Shown in pieces: positions 25,297 to 38,900 of a stretch of DNA of 64,000 nt. Every line of letters starts with the position of its first letter. The first letter of the stretch is position 1. The stretch is from Lamellibrachia satsuma. Taxonomy: Eukaryota > Annelida > Polychaeta > Sabellida > Siboglinidae. Location of the stretch: contig BSQZ01000036.1 of NCBI GenBank assembly GCA_033239005.1, forward strand, positions 2,277,001-2,341,000, in the 5' to 3' direction. The position numbers and the translations under genes were made by a program. The notes beneath the pieces were generated by a model. The model ran no database searches, had not been told where the DNA came from, and saw only the letters and a list, made by a program, of their open reading frames with translations.

Positions 25297-27418
25297 TTCA
25301 TATGCATACAACTCTTACTATCATTTTTATGTTACAAAAAACTTACCCCCACTACATGCTAATTTTTTCTCATAATTCTAATTTTAGTTGTAGCTGCATT
25401 AAGTGCCTCTTTGTAATTTTTCAGTGATATAACTAAACAAATGGTGTTCATGTTTTGTTCTGCATGTTAATCTTTGTCACTATAATTATGCTATGACATG
25501 TTATTAAGATATTCACCTCAGATAACAGAGCAGCTCCATAGGCAAATCAATATCTGGTATATCCAGTTTCACATGTATGGGTAGATGTTTTGTTAGCAAT
25601 TACCATTATATTGTGTCCTTGTGTACTTTTCGTACCAGTGTGTAGAGCACAAGGAGTTAGTTATTCACAATGTATCCAGAGTGCCCGTCCATCCCAGCAG
25701 AATTTGGGTGGGACAGTTACTCCCAGTGTGTGACTGTGTATCAAACATTAAGCTGTCACACAGCCATACTGCAGAAATATGCAGACCACGGCACTGGACG
25801 TATATAACGAAAACAGGGATGGTGTTACACCTTTCTCCAGCTAGCTCTTAACCACACCCCGTCTCTGCTGCAACAAGTCTGGTCTAATTTCCGTCAAGTC
25901 GGGAGTTCTGCTGATTCGCATAGTCATCTTCCAGCCATTTCAGTCCTGCTTCGCATCTCTCAGTTCAGCCATAGGTGGATGTAGAGGGGCCAGCATAAAA
26001 ATTGTAGTGCCCCTTGAAACTTTGGCATCCATTTTGGCTAGTGACGGGCCTCTGCACCAGTCCAGAAATTTTAAATTAGACGTTAGAAATGCATTCTGAA
26101 TGTATTTCTGGGTTTTTGGTCTACATTTTCTCAGGTGGAGACTGCATACCCCCTTCCCCCCCAAAAAGCGTAGGATATCCCTCCTGGGTGCTTCATGCAC
26201 ACCTTGCAAGGTTTACTGGTATTGTTGACTCAGCCTCCAGCATCTATGCAAAATTGTTAGGTGTATCCATTATACACATTTGTAGACACAATGATCTAGT
26301 TTCTTATCTAGAAATATATCTAATATGCTGCATTCAGTAAATCATTGCTAGTGTTGCTATCAAGTTAGCACTTGGAATTTGGATAGTTTAGACATTCATC
26401 TTGTCTGAAATTCTAGATGTCTGTGGATTCCAACGTGTCCTGGAGTAGCCCATTTAGCCGTGAGACAGCCTTAGGAAGGAGGGTGTTTCTGGCTGACACT
26501 GGCAGCCATTGTTGAAACCACAGCTAGGTCAGTTGGCTGCCTGTATAGGTTGTGGCACAGCTACTAGGACGTAACAGATGTCTTTCATTGTTCTCTTTCT
26601 TAACAAATCAGTGACAGGACAGAGCCCTCCCGTCCTGGCAAACAGTCAGTGTAGCTACATCTTAAGGAGTTGTCAGAATCCCCCCCCCATGTCATTAGGT
26701 TTCAGATGAACAACCCAAAATGTTTTTTTGATTGACAGATGACAAGATAATTGAGCGGCATGCCATTTCACCCAGTACGTTTTAGTACTTAATCAGAACA
26801 ATGGATGGAATCCCCTCAAATTTTTTTTATTGGGGAATCTTTTTTTATTGGGGAAGCTGTTATGAATATTTTGACAGTCAAATGCATGTACAAAATAGGC
26901 TTCAAGTAACCTAGTATTGGTGAATGTATATACCATAATTTTCCTTGTATAATCAGCGTCTTCTGCCATGTTCGTCAGCAGCTTATATTGTTGCTCACCA
27001 GGGTCATTTGGACCGCAAAAATGGACAAAACAAATATTGTTATTATTAAAAAAGATTATGACTGTAGTTTACATAACTTATCAACTTTAGTCTTGTTTAA
27101 CTGTATACTCCAATAAGGCTAACTACTATATATTAGCTTATTACTATACATGTGTCTATTTTATTTTTAACTGATTTAATACATATTAGCTATTTACAGA
27201 AATACATCAAGGTTACAGGGCTAATCTGCTATTCACATATATGACCCTCTTCTCAAACAAATGGTCGCTGAGACTTGATTATGAGTCTACCGTTTGTCTC
27301 TCCGCAAACAGCTGCAAGTAGAGAATCTAAAGAGGTGCAAACAGAACATACAGACCTGGGTGAACAACCCTGACAAATGTATAATACTATTTATATAGTA
27401 GTAACTGAACATGTAAAG
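25297..27418. other. no recognisable gene
   Basis: No domain, RNA gene or array is supported here. The open frame on the minus strand at 25940-26209 has no exon context or family resemblance. Confidence 0.4.
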
Positions 27419-28098
27419 AACAAGATTCCTGGGGGGGCACTCAATAAATCGCCAGTTTACCATCCTTGAAACAAGATTCCTGGGGGGGCACTCAATACAT
27501 CGCCAGTGTACCATCCGTGGAACAAGATTCCTGAGGGGGGGCACTCAATACATCGCCAGTGTACCATCTTTAGAACAAGATTCCTGGGGGGGCACTCAAT
27601 ACATCGCCAGTTTACCATCCTTGAAACAAGATTCCTGGGGGGGCACTCAATAAATCGCCAGTTTACCATCCTTGAAACAAGATTCCTGGGGGGGCACTCA
27701 ATACATCGCCAGTGTACCATCCGTGGAACAAGATTCCTGAGGGGGGCACTCAATACATCGCCAGTGTACCATCTTTAGAACAAGATTCCTGGGGGGGCAC
27801 TCAATACATCGCCAGTGTACCATCCTTGGAACAACATTCCTGGGGGGGGCACTCAATACATCGCCAGTGTACCATCCTTGGAACAAGATTCCTGGAGGGG
27901 GGGCACTCAATACATTGACAGTGTACCATCCGTGGAACAAGATTCCTGGGGGGGGCACTCAATGCATTGCCAGTGTACCATCTTTGGAACAAGATTCCTG
28001 GAGGGTGGGCACTCAATAGATTGCCAGTGTACCATCCTTGGAACAAGATTCCTGGGGGAGGCACTCAATACATCGCCAGTGTACCATCCTTGGAACAA
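27419..28098. repeat. 51-bp G-rich minisatellite, about 13 copies
   Basis: The unit contains ACAAGATTCCTGGGGGGGCA, CTCAATACATCGCC and AGTGTACCATCC. The G run varies between about 5 and 8, which makes the unit length drift (50-53 bp). The open frames across it are artefacts. Confidence 0.95.
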
Positions 28099-29516
28099 AT
28101 TCCACATTTTATGTTTTGTGTGTTGTCAGTGCACGCAACGCCCCGTTGATGCATGTAATGTGTTTGGGTAATTAAGTGTATGTATTTAAAACATGAGCAG
28201 GGCAAGTTTATGTAATTTTAGTTAATGTTAATCTATGAATAAAAATTTTTAGTGAATTAATCTATACCATGTGTCATGGAACAATGCAAATTTTGCACGT
28301 TTAAGGGTATATATTTGGTTGTATTCCAACTTGAAAGAGGTATAATTTTGACAGATGTCTAAAAGGCATTTGGGGGGATCAGTTAGATAAATTCTCAAGC
28401 ATGGTTTATTGGCAACGTATTGAGCATTATATTTGTGGCCCGGTGACTGAAGCTCTCCACCTGTGACGTGCCCTGGCTCTGCAGGGTGAGGATAGGAGAG
28501 ATCCATAGATCCTCTCCGGGCTGTTCTATTTATACCTGAGAGCTCTTTGGTACAAATAATATGACCATTTCTCTCTGCCGGACAGATCTGAGAAACAAAG
28601 TAAAATACAGTCTTGTTTCTTGTGTTGTGGCAAAAGTAGGCCTGATTGGTCGCATGGCCAATCTTTCCTATGGATACCAGTTCCATACTATTTCATGGCA
28701 ACATAAAATCCAGGAAACGAAACAACTATTCCTTGTGTAGTGTTTAAGGAAGATTGTGTACATATTTTTTAAAATGATTCAAACTTGGCAAGGACGCACA
28801 ACTCCATGGAACAGGATATCCCACAAAAAAATGTCACTTTTTGATATTAATATTTTAATAAAAAAACTCATAAAAAATGGTAGGATTGCCTTTATAATGG
28901 CAAAATATTGTATGCCAGTGAGAATATAAAAAAACTGTAAACCTGAGCACTGACCACTAAATTGTCAGTGTGTGTCCAGCCAATGGGTCAATCATTGGCA
29001 GGGTCAAGGTAGTTCATCGGTCAATGTCTCGGTCAACTGGGGACGCTGGGTCGACAGTGGACATTACACAAAATGCACCAGTCATCTAGAGCTTAGCAGT
29101 AGTCATTATGGTGGACAGGCATGGGTTCTATTATATGAATCTACTACTATTACTTTTGAGCAAATCTCATCTATTACTATATTTAATATTACAGAAACAG
29201 ATGACTTACTATTAACCACACACATATTATTACGTCATGTCTCATGCAAGCAAGTATTCTATAATACTATTCTGATTGAAACTTAGCATAAGCAAATGTA
29301 GCTGTGCCTGGGACAAAATACTTATGATGTTGAACATTATAATAAAGAAATTTGTCATTATAAACAGAACAACCTTAAACCTGACCTGGCTACCTGCCTG
29401 GTTGAGAATTATGTGCTTCTTTTGTATTATTTGTGTTCAGTTGCTATATATGTCTCCATTGTCTAGCAATATCAACTCCTTTGACATCTCCCTGAACATT
29501 GTTTCTTTCTCTGCAG
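28099..29516. other. no supported gene upstream of PRDM2 exon 1
   Basis: A 145-residue open frame exists on the minus strand (28249-28686), but it has no recognisable domain and no neighbouring exons. Nothing else is supported. Confidence 0.35.
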
Positions 29517-29731
29517 CATGGACTAATAGTTAATCTGCAGCCACACTCAAGGGAGACAGACCAAGATGAAGAAGACAGCTGGCAAAGCCAGTGAAGCTGT
29601 CAAGACAAAGCCACTTCCTCGTACATCTCCATCCTCAAAGATGTCGTTGAATCATCTTCGTCCACCACCAGAAATGAAAATCCCATCACGAGTTGAACTC
29701 AAGCAGTCAACTGTCGATGAAAACTGTCTTG
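29517..29731 (+). CDS. PRDM2: PRDM2 coding exon 1
   Basis: A pyrimidine tract and CTGCAG precede 29517. The ATG at 29566 has A at -3; an upstream ATG at 29518 stops after two codons. The 55 codons are rich in Lys, Ser and Pro (MKKTAGKASEAVKTK) and end with IPSRVELKQSTVDENCL plus one base, just before donor GTCAGT. That tail is the start of the PR fold and needs exon 2, 12.9 kb away, to complete Gly56. Without the in-phase match to exon 2 this exon would not be recognisable, so the link is an inference, though a strong one. Confidence 0.8.
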
Positions 29732-32700
29732 GTCAGTACAGACTGCAGAGAAGGTTAACCCTTTCGTGGCCAAAGGAATACCAATTTCTTCCTGCTGCTG
29801 AGGTGTATTGTTTCAATGCATTGTCTCCTAAAGAATCCTATTAAATCATGAAATGACATGAACAAATCCTATAATTGGCTCGGGTTGCATGAATGCAAAT
29901 AAATATAAAAAATTTCATCCGATAAAAATAATTGCACAGTATTGAAGAACTAACTGCTGAAGTAAATGGCAAAAAATTGGAGAGTTATGTGAATTTACTT
30001 ACAAAATATGCTTTGCTAAAGTTTGAAGAAAAACATTTTCTAAATTATTCTCGATAATTAATTTTATTATATTTTCCACCAATAATTAGCGGATATATGC
30101 AGCATATGAAATGTAGATAAATTAGTGTGCTGTAAAATGCAAACAGAATTTCCTGTCTAGAGTAAACAAAACTTAAATCACAGTATTTTTTCTGAATGCA
30201 CGTCTTTTCATTCCATTAAACTTTGCAAGAAATATATCATTCTCATCATGATCAGTGCCAATAGAAATATCTTCAGCAAGGCTGATGTCACTGTCATCTG
30301 TGTCGTATTGCCTCTCGACAATGTCAACGTCAAAACTACCTTCCAAAAATCTGAAAATCCGAATCACTCGAGTCTGACATAACGACAATGTTCAGAATTA
30401 CAATCAAGCTAAGGAAAAACGATGCTCTATCCCGCTGCGCAGTAATACCATTGTACAAAAAATAGATCGCTCAAAACTTATCATTTTAATCGTAGACATC
30501 GCCAATGTTTTTGTGTTTTGAAACTATGCAGACATTCTCCATGATACTAGCTCACAGCAGACAACAAGCTTTCATTTTATTGGCTGAAAATTACGTAACC
30601 AAAACCATAGTTTAAAAGTGGTTCCGTTTTCAGTATTTGACGTTCAACCCAGAACTAGTTTGCCATTAAAACTTGTATTTAGCCACGGAAATCATTAACA
30701 TTTCCAACTTTAAAAATTTTATAGTCAAACTTCACTATATTATCTGCCGACTGCCTGAAGGAAATGCCCTTAATAGCCGACACTGTTTGCAACTACGCAG
30801 TTTAAAAATGGTTCCTGTTGCTGGGCGATTTGAGGCATTCTGGCGACGAGGCGTAGTCGGGTTGATTCGGGCGTTCTGGCCATGAGGTGTAGTTAGGTTG
30901 ATTTGAGCGTTCTGGCCGTGAGGTGTAGTAAGGTTGATTCGGGCGTTCTGGCCAAAAAGCGAAACAAAAGTAATGACTTTTGGGGCTATGCACCTAAAAG
31001 AAATAATAAAAACTAGCCATGTGCAACTAAATTCACGAATATTATGCCAGTAACTTACTCAGAATGTGTTCTAGAAGTGTGAGATTCTGGTTATTTCTCA
31101 AGTTGACTGAGGGCTGACATGTTAAAACCAACATGCATGCACAGTTCAATGAAAATCGGGTAACCTAGACCTTGCGTGATGTATTAAGTGAGGCCAGCAT
31201 ACACAGAATCAGTGCAAAGTCTCAAACAAACGTGATTTTGTCAGAAAGAGGACTAGTTCAGTAAACAGAGGCCAAAACATGTTACATAAGTTGAGTTTGG
31301 AGGCAAACAGCATGGCCATATCCTAGTGGTAAATATAGGAATATGTGTATACAAATATATTTTGATTTGACGAGCAAATTTTGCCAGACTTTGACACTTG
31401 TGACGTAGGGTTATCTTAACAGTATGGCGCGGCCCATGAAATTTGTATGCTGGTGTTCAACAAGGTTTTCTTAGTAAATCACTGGCATGATATTCTTAAT
31501 TGTAGTTGCACATGGTTATGTATTAATTACTCTTATAGGTGCATTACCAAATAACCCAAAACGATGACTAGTTTACCAATAACTATTTACCATAACAATA
31601 TACCAATCAACCAACAGGCTAGATTATTTAGACTTATTGGTGTTTCTATTCAACTAAGTATGTTGCTATGGCGACCATTATTTCTACATGCCTTGTTGAA
31701 GGTGACACTGGTCGTGTATAATTTTAGGTATTCCAAAGTGATTTTTCAAACTCCACCAAGTTATTTTTAAATTATGCCATTTGATAGAGCTTTTGATTCT
31801 GAACACAGTGATATAAATTTTATAGTTGTACTCCAATATTTAACAGAGATATGATTTTTTCCCCGATCTTTTAACTACATACATTTTTCGTCAAAATCCG
31901 AATTTGGCCGAAAGGCCTACTTTGAGACATCACAAATATCAAACAACACAACCTGAACTCTCAAAACTTTTGTTTTTTTTATTCAGCATACATATAGACC
32001 ACACCCAATTTTTTTCAAGCACGTAAGATCAACATACAATTCACAATTTTATTTTGAAAATGTAAATTTCCTTAATTTGTGCTGATGGGTCAAAACACGT
32101 CAAAAGTTATAACTCTGTCAGTTCATAACTTTTGACATAATTGAGGTACAGGGATAATTTTTGTATCTGTGGAATGGTGTAACTTTCATCAATGCATTTA
32201 AAACATACAGAGCTTGGGTTCTTTAAAGGGGAACTGAAGCAATTTTGTGTTATGCCGTATATTTAAATATATATTATCTAACTATGCATTAATGGTGACA
32301 GATACCTGCTAATTTATGAGATAAACTGAAAAACTGATTTTGTTCGAGACAAAAATCGACAAAATACATCACTGCGTATCGCCATTTTGTTGTCGAAACG
32401 AGTGGTTTGAGTCGCGTATATCTAATCAATGTAAATTTTCGATTTTTTGCGATTTATTTCGTAAATAGGCATTCTGGAGCGAAAAAAAAGATATGGGTCT
32501 CTGTTATATATACAAGTGTTTACACACGTCAACAAAATAGCGTTTTTGTTCGTTCCAAATAAAAAAAGTTAAAGAAATTACAACAAAACACGCACAAAAT
32601 CGTGGAAAACGCCGCACTTCTCGAACACACGAGATGCTAACCAACGAGAATATGCGATAACGGAATACCGGAACTATTTTTTACTTGTTGACAAGATGGA

Positions 32701-35700
32701 TGCATCGCTTGGGACAGTTTTACCAGATCTGCTACTAGCGATTAGTGGTTTACTGAACTTCCGTAATAGTTGTCTATCTTTGGAGAAATGGAAACCACAG
32801 ACGAAGAGTCTAGTTCGACAGGCCACACGGAAACAACCGTTGACAGTCGTAAAATGTCACCGAGTGTGCGAGTCACGCTCCAGACTCCAGTCCAGGTCGG
32901 CTTCGCCTTTGGCTTTGTTGACGTTGGATTCAGGAAAAATTACAATAGCGCTTTGACTGTCAACGATTCCTGACTAGGTAATGTGATGTGGTGAACCTGT
33001 GGAAATTGCGTCCCGATGTCTGCGCACGTTTACGTTGAGTCATCATGCTGCGCCGAGGAAGCTACCATGCCTAGGGCTAGGCTATGCAGCACCGTGTGCC
33101 CGACCGCGTTGGTGCTTGCATCACCGTACGAAGGCGAAGACGATGATTTTGTAGTGATATGCACAAACAAAGCGGTGCTAGATGTTGGTCTGCTGTCATT
33201 GCATGATTTGCGTGCCGACTCATCGATTCGCCCTATAGCTAGCAGGTCAGTAATTCAATTGTTATCGAATCATTGCCATTTTAATAATCATATTTTGTCT
33301 GCATATTTCTTTTACCTAGCCCGAGGGCGAGGTCCGAACTACAATGGCAATGCAAGCAGGCTTTTCTCTTTATTTTGTATCTAATCTAAGGAAGTGTACC
33401 GTGATTGTATTTTAATATTGTGTTTGATTTTGTGTTGAATAACATTGATGACAATAATAACATGAGGGTTTATTTAATTCATTATGTGAATATATATATA
33501 TATTCTTAAATGTTGCCGTAATCGTGATTGTAATAATGATTGTAATCATGACTACATTAGTAATTGTGATTGCAATAATTACTGTAATCATGATTACATT
33601 AATATTCGTACTTGTAATCACCCCTCTCTGTAGCACACCACAACACCTTTTTGTTTGGTGCAATGTAATCATTTAAATAACAATAATTAACTACTGACAG
33701 TATGTAATGTTCACAGTTTTGTAACTATTATGGTAATTATGGAATTAGTGCTATCAACTAACCATGACAAATTATATTTCAGGCTCAGGAAAGGCAAGAC
33801 AAGTAATCCCATCCTGCGATGTGGGAAGGATCTGTGATGTCTATTCTGAACCAAATTGAATTGATGGAAAGTTTAGCTATGGAGATTGACTTGACACAGG
33901 TGAGTGTACTGATAATCTGATATAGACAAATTGTGAGGCACCCACAGTATGCAGCAGGTCGAAAAACAACCTGGAAAACTACAAAAATTCCCACTAAAAT
34001 ATTAATAACTGAATGATGTGAATGCCTTCTTATCCATATCCCATTTCTGTCAACAAAAATGTTACCTGCAACATCTTGCATGTCACTACACACAATTTCA
34101 TTTATATTGATACCAACATAAAATATATCAACAGTTTATTCACATAAAAAAACAATTACCAAAGAAATAAGGCTTGACTAAAAACAGTGACTTCTTACCA
34201 CCGGGAAATACAACCTGGAACATGGATATCACAGTTACACACATCATTATTATGCCACAACATTATCAAATATACTGGTAGTTTAGCTTAGGAAATAATT
34301 AATCTTTATAAAGCCAAGGCATTTTAACTGTTTCACCATCATCATCTGTACCAATGGCAATAGACTACTTGTTTTGATTGGACAGTAAATGTACACCAAT
34401 CATGTGTAACAATATTACTTGTTCTGACTGACAGTAAACGTACACCAATCATGCATACCAATACACTACTTGTTCCTACCAACAGTAAATGTACACCAAT
34501 GTCTCATTCTGGAATCTGCACCATTTCACTACTTCTTCTGACAGGAAATGTACACCAATCATGTGTATCCAATATACTACTTGTTCTGACTGAATCTACT
34601 ACTTGTTCCTACCGACAGCAAATGTAAACCAAGCGTCTCATTCTCTACCAAATACACTACTTGTACTGACAGTAAATGTACACCAATCATATGTATCAAT
34701 ACACTACTTGTTCTGACTGATAGTACTTGCACACCAACCATCTGTTCCAATACACTACTGGCATTAAATATACACCAATACACTACTTATTCTGACTGAT
34801 AGTACATGTACACCTAACATATTCAATTCACCTTTCACTCATCCAGGGGTAGAAATCAGCACACTTTCCTGACAGACACCCCAGTATCCGAAAGACCTTG
34901 GCTGATAGATCAGACATGAGTACAACCTGTGTCACAGTTTATGGCTGTTTGGTGTGTGGCAGGTGCAGAAAAGTGACATAAGTTTTTCTCACGAATGACA
35001 AACTTCTTCTCTTTCTCATAGGTGTCGGAGCTGCTTGAGTCACCCTCGGTTATGTCGCTGTTATCACATAGTGTGCATCATCTGCACCAATGTCTTTATT
35101 CTCACTGAATCTGATGGAAGCTTCACATAGGAGTAGACATGATCAACGTTCATTGGTGCAATAATGTCATCCGTGACTACAGCAGCATTCGCGAAGTGTC
35201 GCACTTGAAATATCGTTACCGGATCGATTTGCGTTTCAGCATCAGTTGTATGTTGTGCCACAGCAGTAGTAGCAGTGATGGCACTAAAGGTGACATCCGT
35301 AATGTAAAGATTGACGGCATCACCCGTAGCGCTGGATGCTTCAAAACTTCATGAACCAATGGTGAATCCTTCATCTGAAAAGATTACACATACAGTGACT
35401 TGAACATTTTACAAAATTCATCTTTTGCATAATAAAAATGAATCACAATGTGAGAAACTTTCTCTTGTATATATTATTTTTAGAATATAAGAGTGCCAGT
35501 GTCATATAGAATGTATAAAGTAATCAACCACAGGGAAAAGCATTTTCCCTATGGAGCCATGTTAATTCAACCAATGGGTCTTTCACTGATCTCTTAATGT
35601 TTTTAATGAATCTGTTTGGTCAGTTTGACGAATGCCACTGGTAACATAACCAAACGCATGTAACCAAAATTGTAGCATCCTAGCTCCAAAGTGCATTATA

Positions 35701-35904
35701 TTATCTAATCAACATTGCACTGTTTTCAATGGGCCAGGGAGGTCAAAATTCTATAAGGGGTCCAAATTCCATAACAAAATATGGACCCATAGGTACACTT
35801 TCTATGGGGTTCCTTATTTTATATCTGACACTCGATTTAGATAACATAATGCATGAATATTGTTATTGGACCAAATGCAGATCTATATATATATATATAT
35901 ATTA

Positions 35905-35935
<31 letters not shown>

Positions 35936-38900
35936 ATATGTAAATATATATATAATTATTAGGTATTATACTGAAAGCATCTGCTAGATAGTATGGTGCA
36001 TGGACAAAAGCCCCTCCCGACAAAAGCCCCACAGACATAAGCTTGTTTCAATTCAATTATACTGTTCATGACTGTTGCTGTAGTACACAGAGACAAGATA
36101 TTGTCATGATTATACTTCAGGCATGTGGTCAATTCCATTCCGGAATTGGAACTGACCCTCAATTCCAGTTCCGGAATTGGAATTGACTACAACATTTTTT
36201 TTTTTATTGAATTTGTTTTTCCAAAATTGATTTTTTGGGAATTGGAATTGATTTTGTTGGAATTATTGACTTGATACTGTTAATATTTACCCTGATATTT
36301 ATATTACTTTTAAAATCATATTTGTCTTCTATTAGCATGTCACCCTGAATCTGGTAACAGCCAGGAAGTTGTCAACATTACAGCATAGACACTGTCTACT
36401 CTGGTATTGAAACATTGTGACCAAGAACAATATAATCAAGCATTTGCATCAAAAAGAAATACTAAGTTACTGTAACAGACAGTAAAACCAAAATCAGACC
36501 ATTCAGGCCTCATTTTCTTTCTCAGTGTACAAGGTTTATTTACAGAGATTGCCAATTAAGGGCACCTGCCTGCTCATTCCCTTTGTGTGAGAGAGGAAGC
36601 CTGCCCCACTTGAATGCAGCCCCTTGTTTATCCAAGCCTAATGTTCAGCCCACAAGTTTCCCATACTAAACATGTCACTGGTCACCTGTACAATGCTGTT
36701 ACATGTGGCTGTAGGGTTTGCCCTTTGTAGTAATTAAAAATGTCCCCATGGAGAATACATGTTGGAGATTAGGATGTTGAAGACTCAAACTTTCCAGTAA
36801 ATCCGCCTCCTAGTATATTTGCTCCCCCCCCCCGGACATCTGCCCCTTTTTTCTATGATAGTTGACAAGTGAAAATCAGTTTGCAGTTTTATCATTATTA
36901 CTACAATAACATAACATTCAATGACAAGTCAAAGTCACTTTAGCCTAATGCAATGGCCTATCCCCTGGAGTGTGTATGAGATGATCTTGTCACCAGTTGT
37001 CTTCCAGGTATCATTGATAGTCAGATCAGTGGTGGAAGATGGGTTCTTGGGGTGATGCTTCCACAAACAGTGGTGGACAGTAACGAGTCAGAGATCAGCT
37101 GGTTTGGAGTGCCCCTGGTATTAGCTGCCTTAGTTTTCAGGTCCTCACGGACCTTGGCAGCTTCTATCTGTGCCGTGTCACCATCATGGTTGCAGGCAGT
37201 CTTGTTGATCACATTCTGGATCTGGAGATCAGATCAGTGACCACAGCACCCTTGCATGATCAGGATCGACGCTGGCTTCACTCCCAATGAAGAGTAATCT
37301 TGTTGGTCCCCCTTCTTGGTGTAGGAATGACACTCAAAACATGACCTCCTCAAATGCTAGTAGTAATTTCCATGGTGAAGTTATAAGTGAATTCTGACAA
37401 CTCTGGCTTGTGCATCCAGTTTTATAGGAAAATGGATTCACTCCAACTCTCCATGGTAAATGCAATTCAAAAGAAACCTTGTTGAGATGGCTTCTTTCAA
37501 ATATCCTCAATTGTCCTAACATGTCCAGGTCCTAATGTCACTGGCTTCTTCCACAATTGCAATAAAGATAATCCTTTGATTACAGGATCATCTCCAACTA
37601 CATAAAGTAATTTACTTGGCTGATCTTGCACAAAGAACATTAATTGCAATTAGGGTAATATATATATATTGAATTCATGTTCAGAAATAAAAAAATAAGT
37701 TAAAAAAACATTTCTTAAAAAAACTTACAAATAATCCAGAAGCTATACACAGGGGGCAAATGTCCAGATGTTGAATAAGGCAAGGGGCTAATGTCTGGGG
37801 GGCAAGTGACAAAGGGGCAAATGTCCGGAAGGGGGGCAAATGACCTGGACCCGATATAAGCAGGGGAAACTGTTCAAAACTCAGATTAATGACCCAACTG
37901 TCCAGGGCTGTCCAAAATGTCTGGTTTTGTTAGCAAAAATCCAGGAGAGGTGTCGCCGCAGAATGTACATATGAAATGGCTGGATGCCATTTTAAAGTTT
38001 TTTATATGGCAAACCTGATATATATATATATATGTGTGTGTGTGTGCATTTAACAAACAATAATTTTTTAATCATATCTAATTAAATATGTTTGTGCACA
38101 CGTGACAAATAAAACTGTGTTAAAACGAATTGGATTTGAATTTTTCTTTAGCCTAGGATTTTAACGTTTTGGAATTGATTTTTTGCAAGGCGGAATTAGA
38201 ACTGATTTTTTGGAATGGACAAAACAGAATTGACCCCATGCCTGATATACTTCCTTCATATGTATAGCTTGTACTAATACTATTGTGGGTTGCCGACAGT
38301 TTCCCCCTCCACCCACGGTATTCATTACAGTGTTATCAGTCGACTTAGAATAAAATGTAATTAATACATCTCTATGAACTTCCGGTTATTACATGTGGGG
38401 TTTAATCTGATCAATAAAGAAAATTAATTTTATATAATTTTGCCTTATTGTCAAGTCACAAGAATTCAGACAGAAATTGTAAAGTGTCATTATAGAAAGC
38501 AAACATGTAATCTGACAGTGTTCAACTGGGTAGATGACGATGCCTTAGTAAGTTTCCTTTCCAGCTAGACATTGCATGGGTGAAATGCATTTTACTTAAA
38601 TATTTAAATACTTTTAAACAGTTTTTGTAACTGCATTTGCACTTAATCACAATGAAAGTATTTGTATATTTTAAATATTTCCATAAAGAATTTGAAATGT
38701 AAACAGCAACAGTAGGCTTCTGTTGCACTATAGTCTATACTGTCTTTTGGTCGTGTTTCTCCCATGCATCCAACCCTCCCCCCCAGGCTTAGCCTTACGC
38801 TTGCTGCTTGCTCTCTAGGCATTTAGAACACATGAGTATGAGACTTATTATGACTGTCAATAAATAATATCAAATTATTTTCTTGAATAATTTTGCCTAG

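Noticed and set aside
28249..28686. 145-residue minus-strand frame
   Set aside because: No recognisable domain, no neighbouring exons, no promoter-like sequence. Length alone is not enough.
32971..32995. Selenocysteine at the TGA codons of the P2X7-like copy
   Set aside because: Two TGA codons, a missing linker exon and an out-of-phase last exon point to a pseudogene. No SECIS could be recognised.
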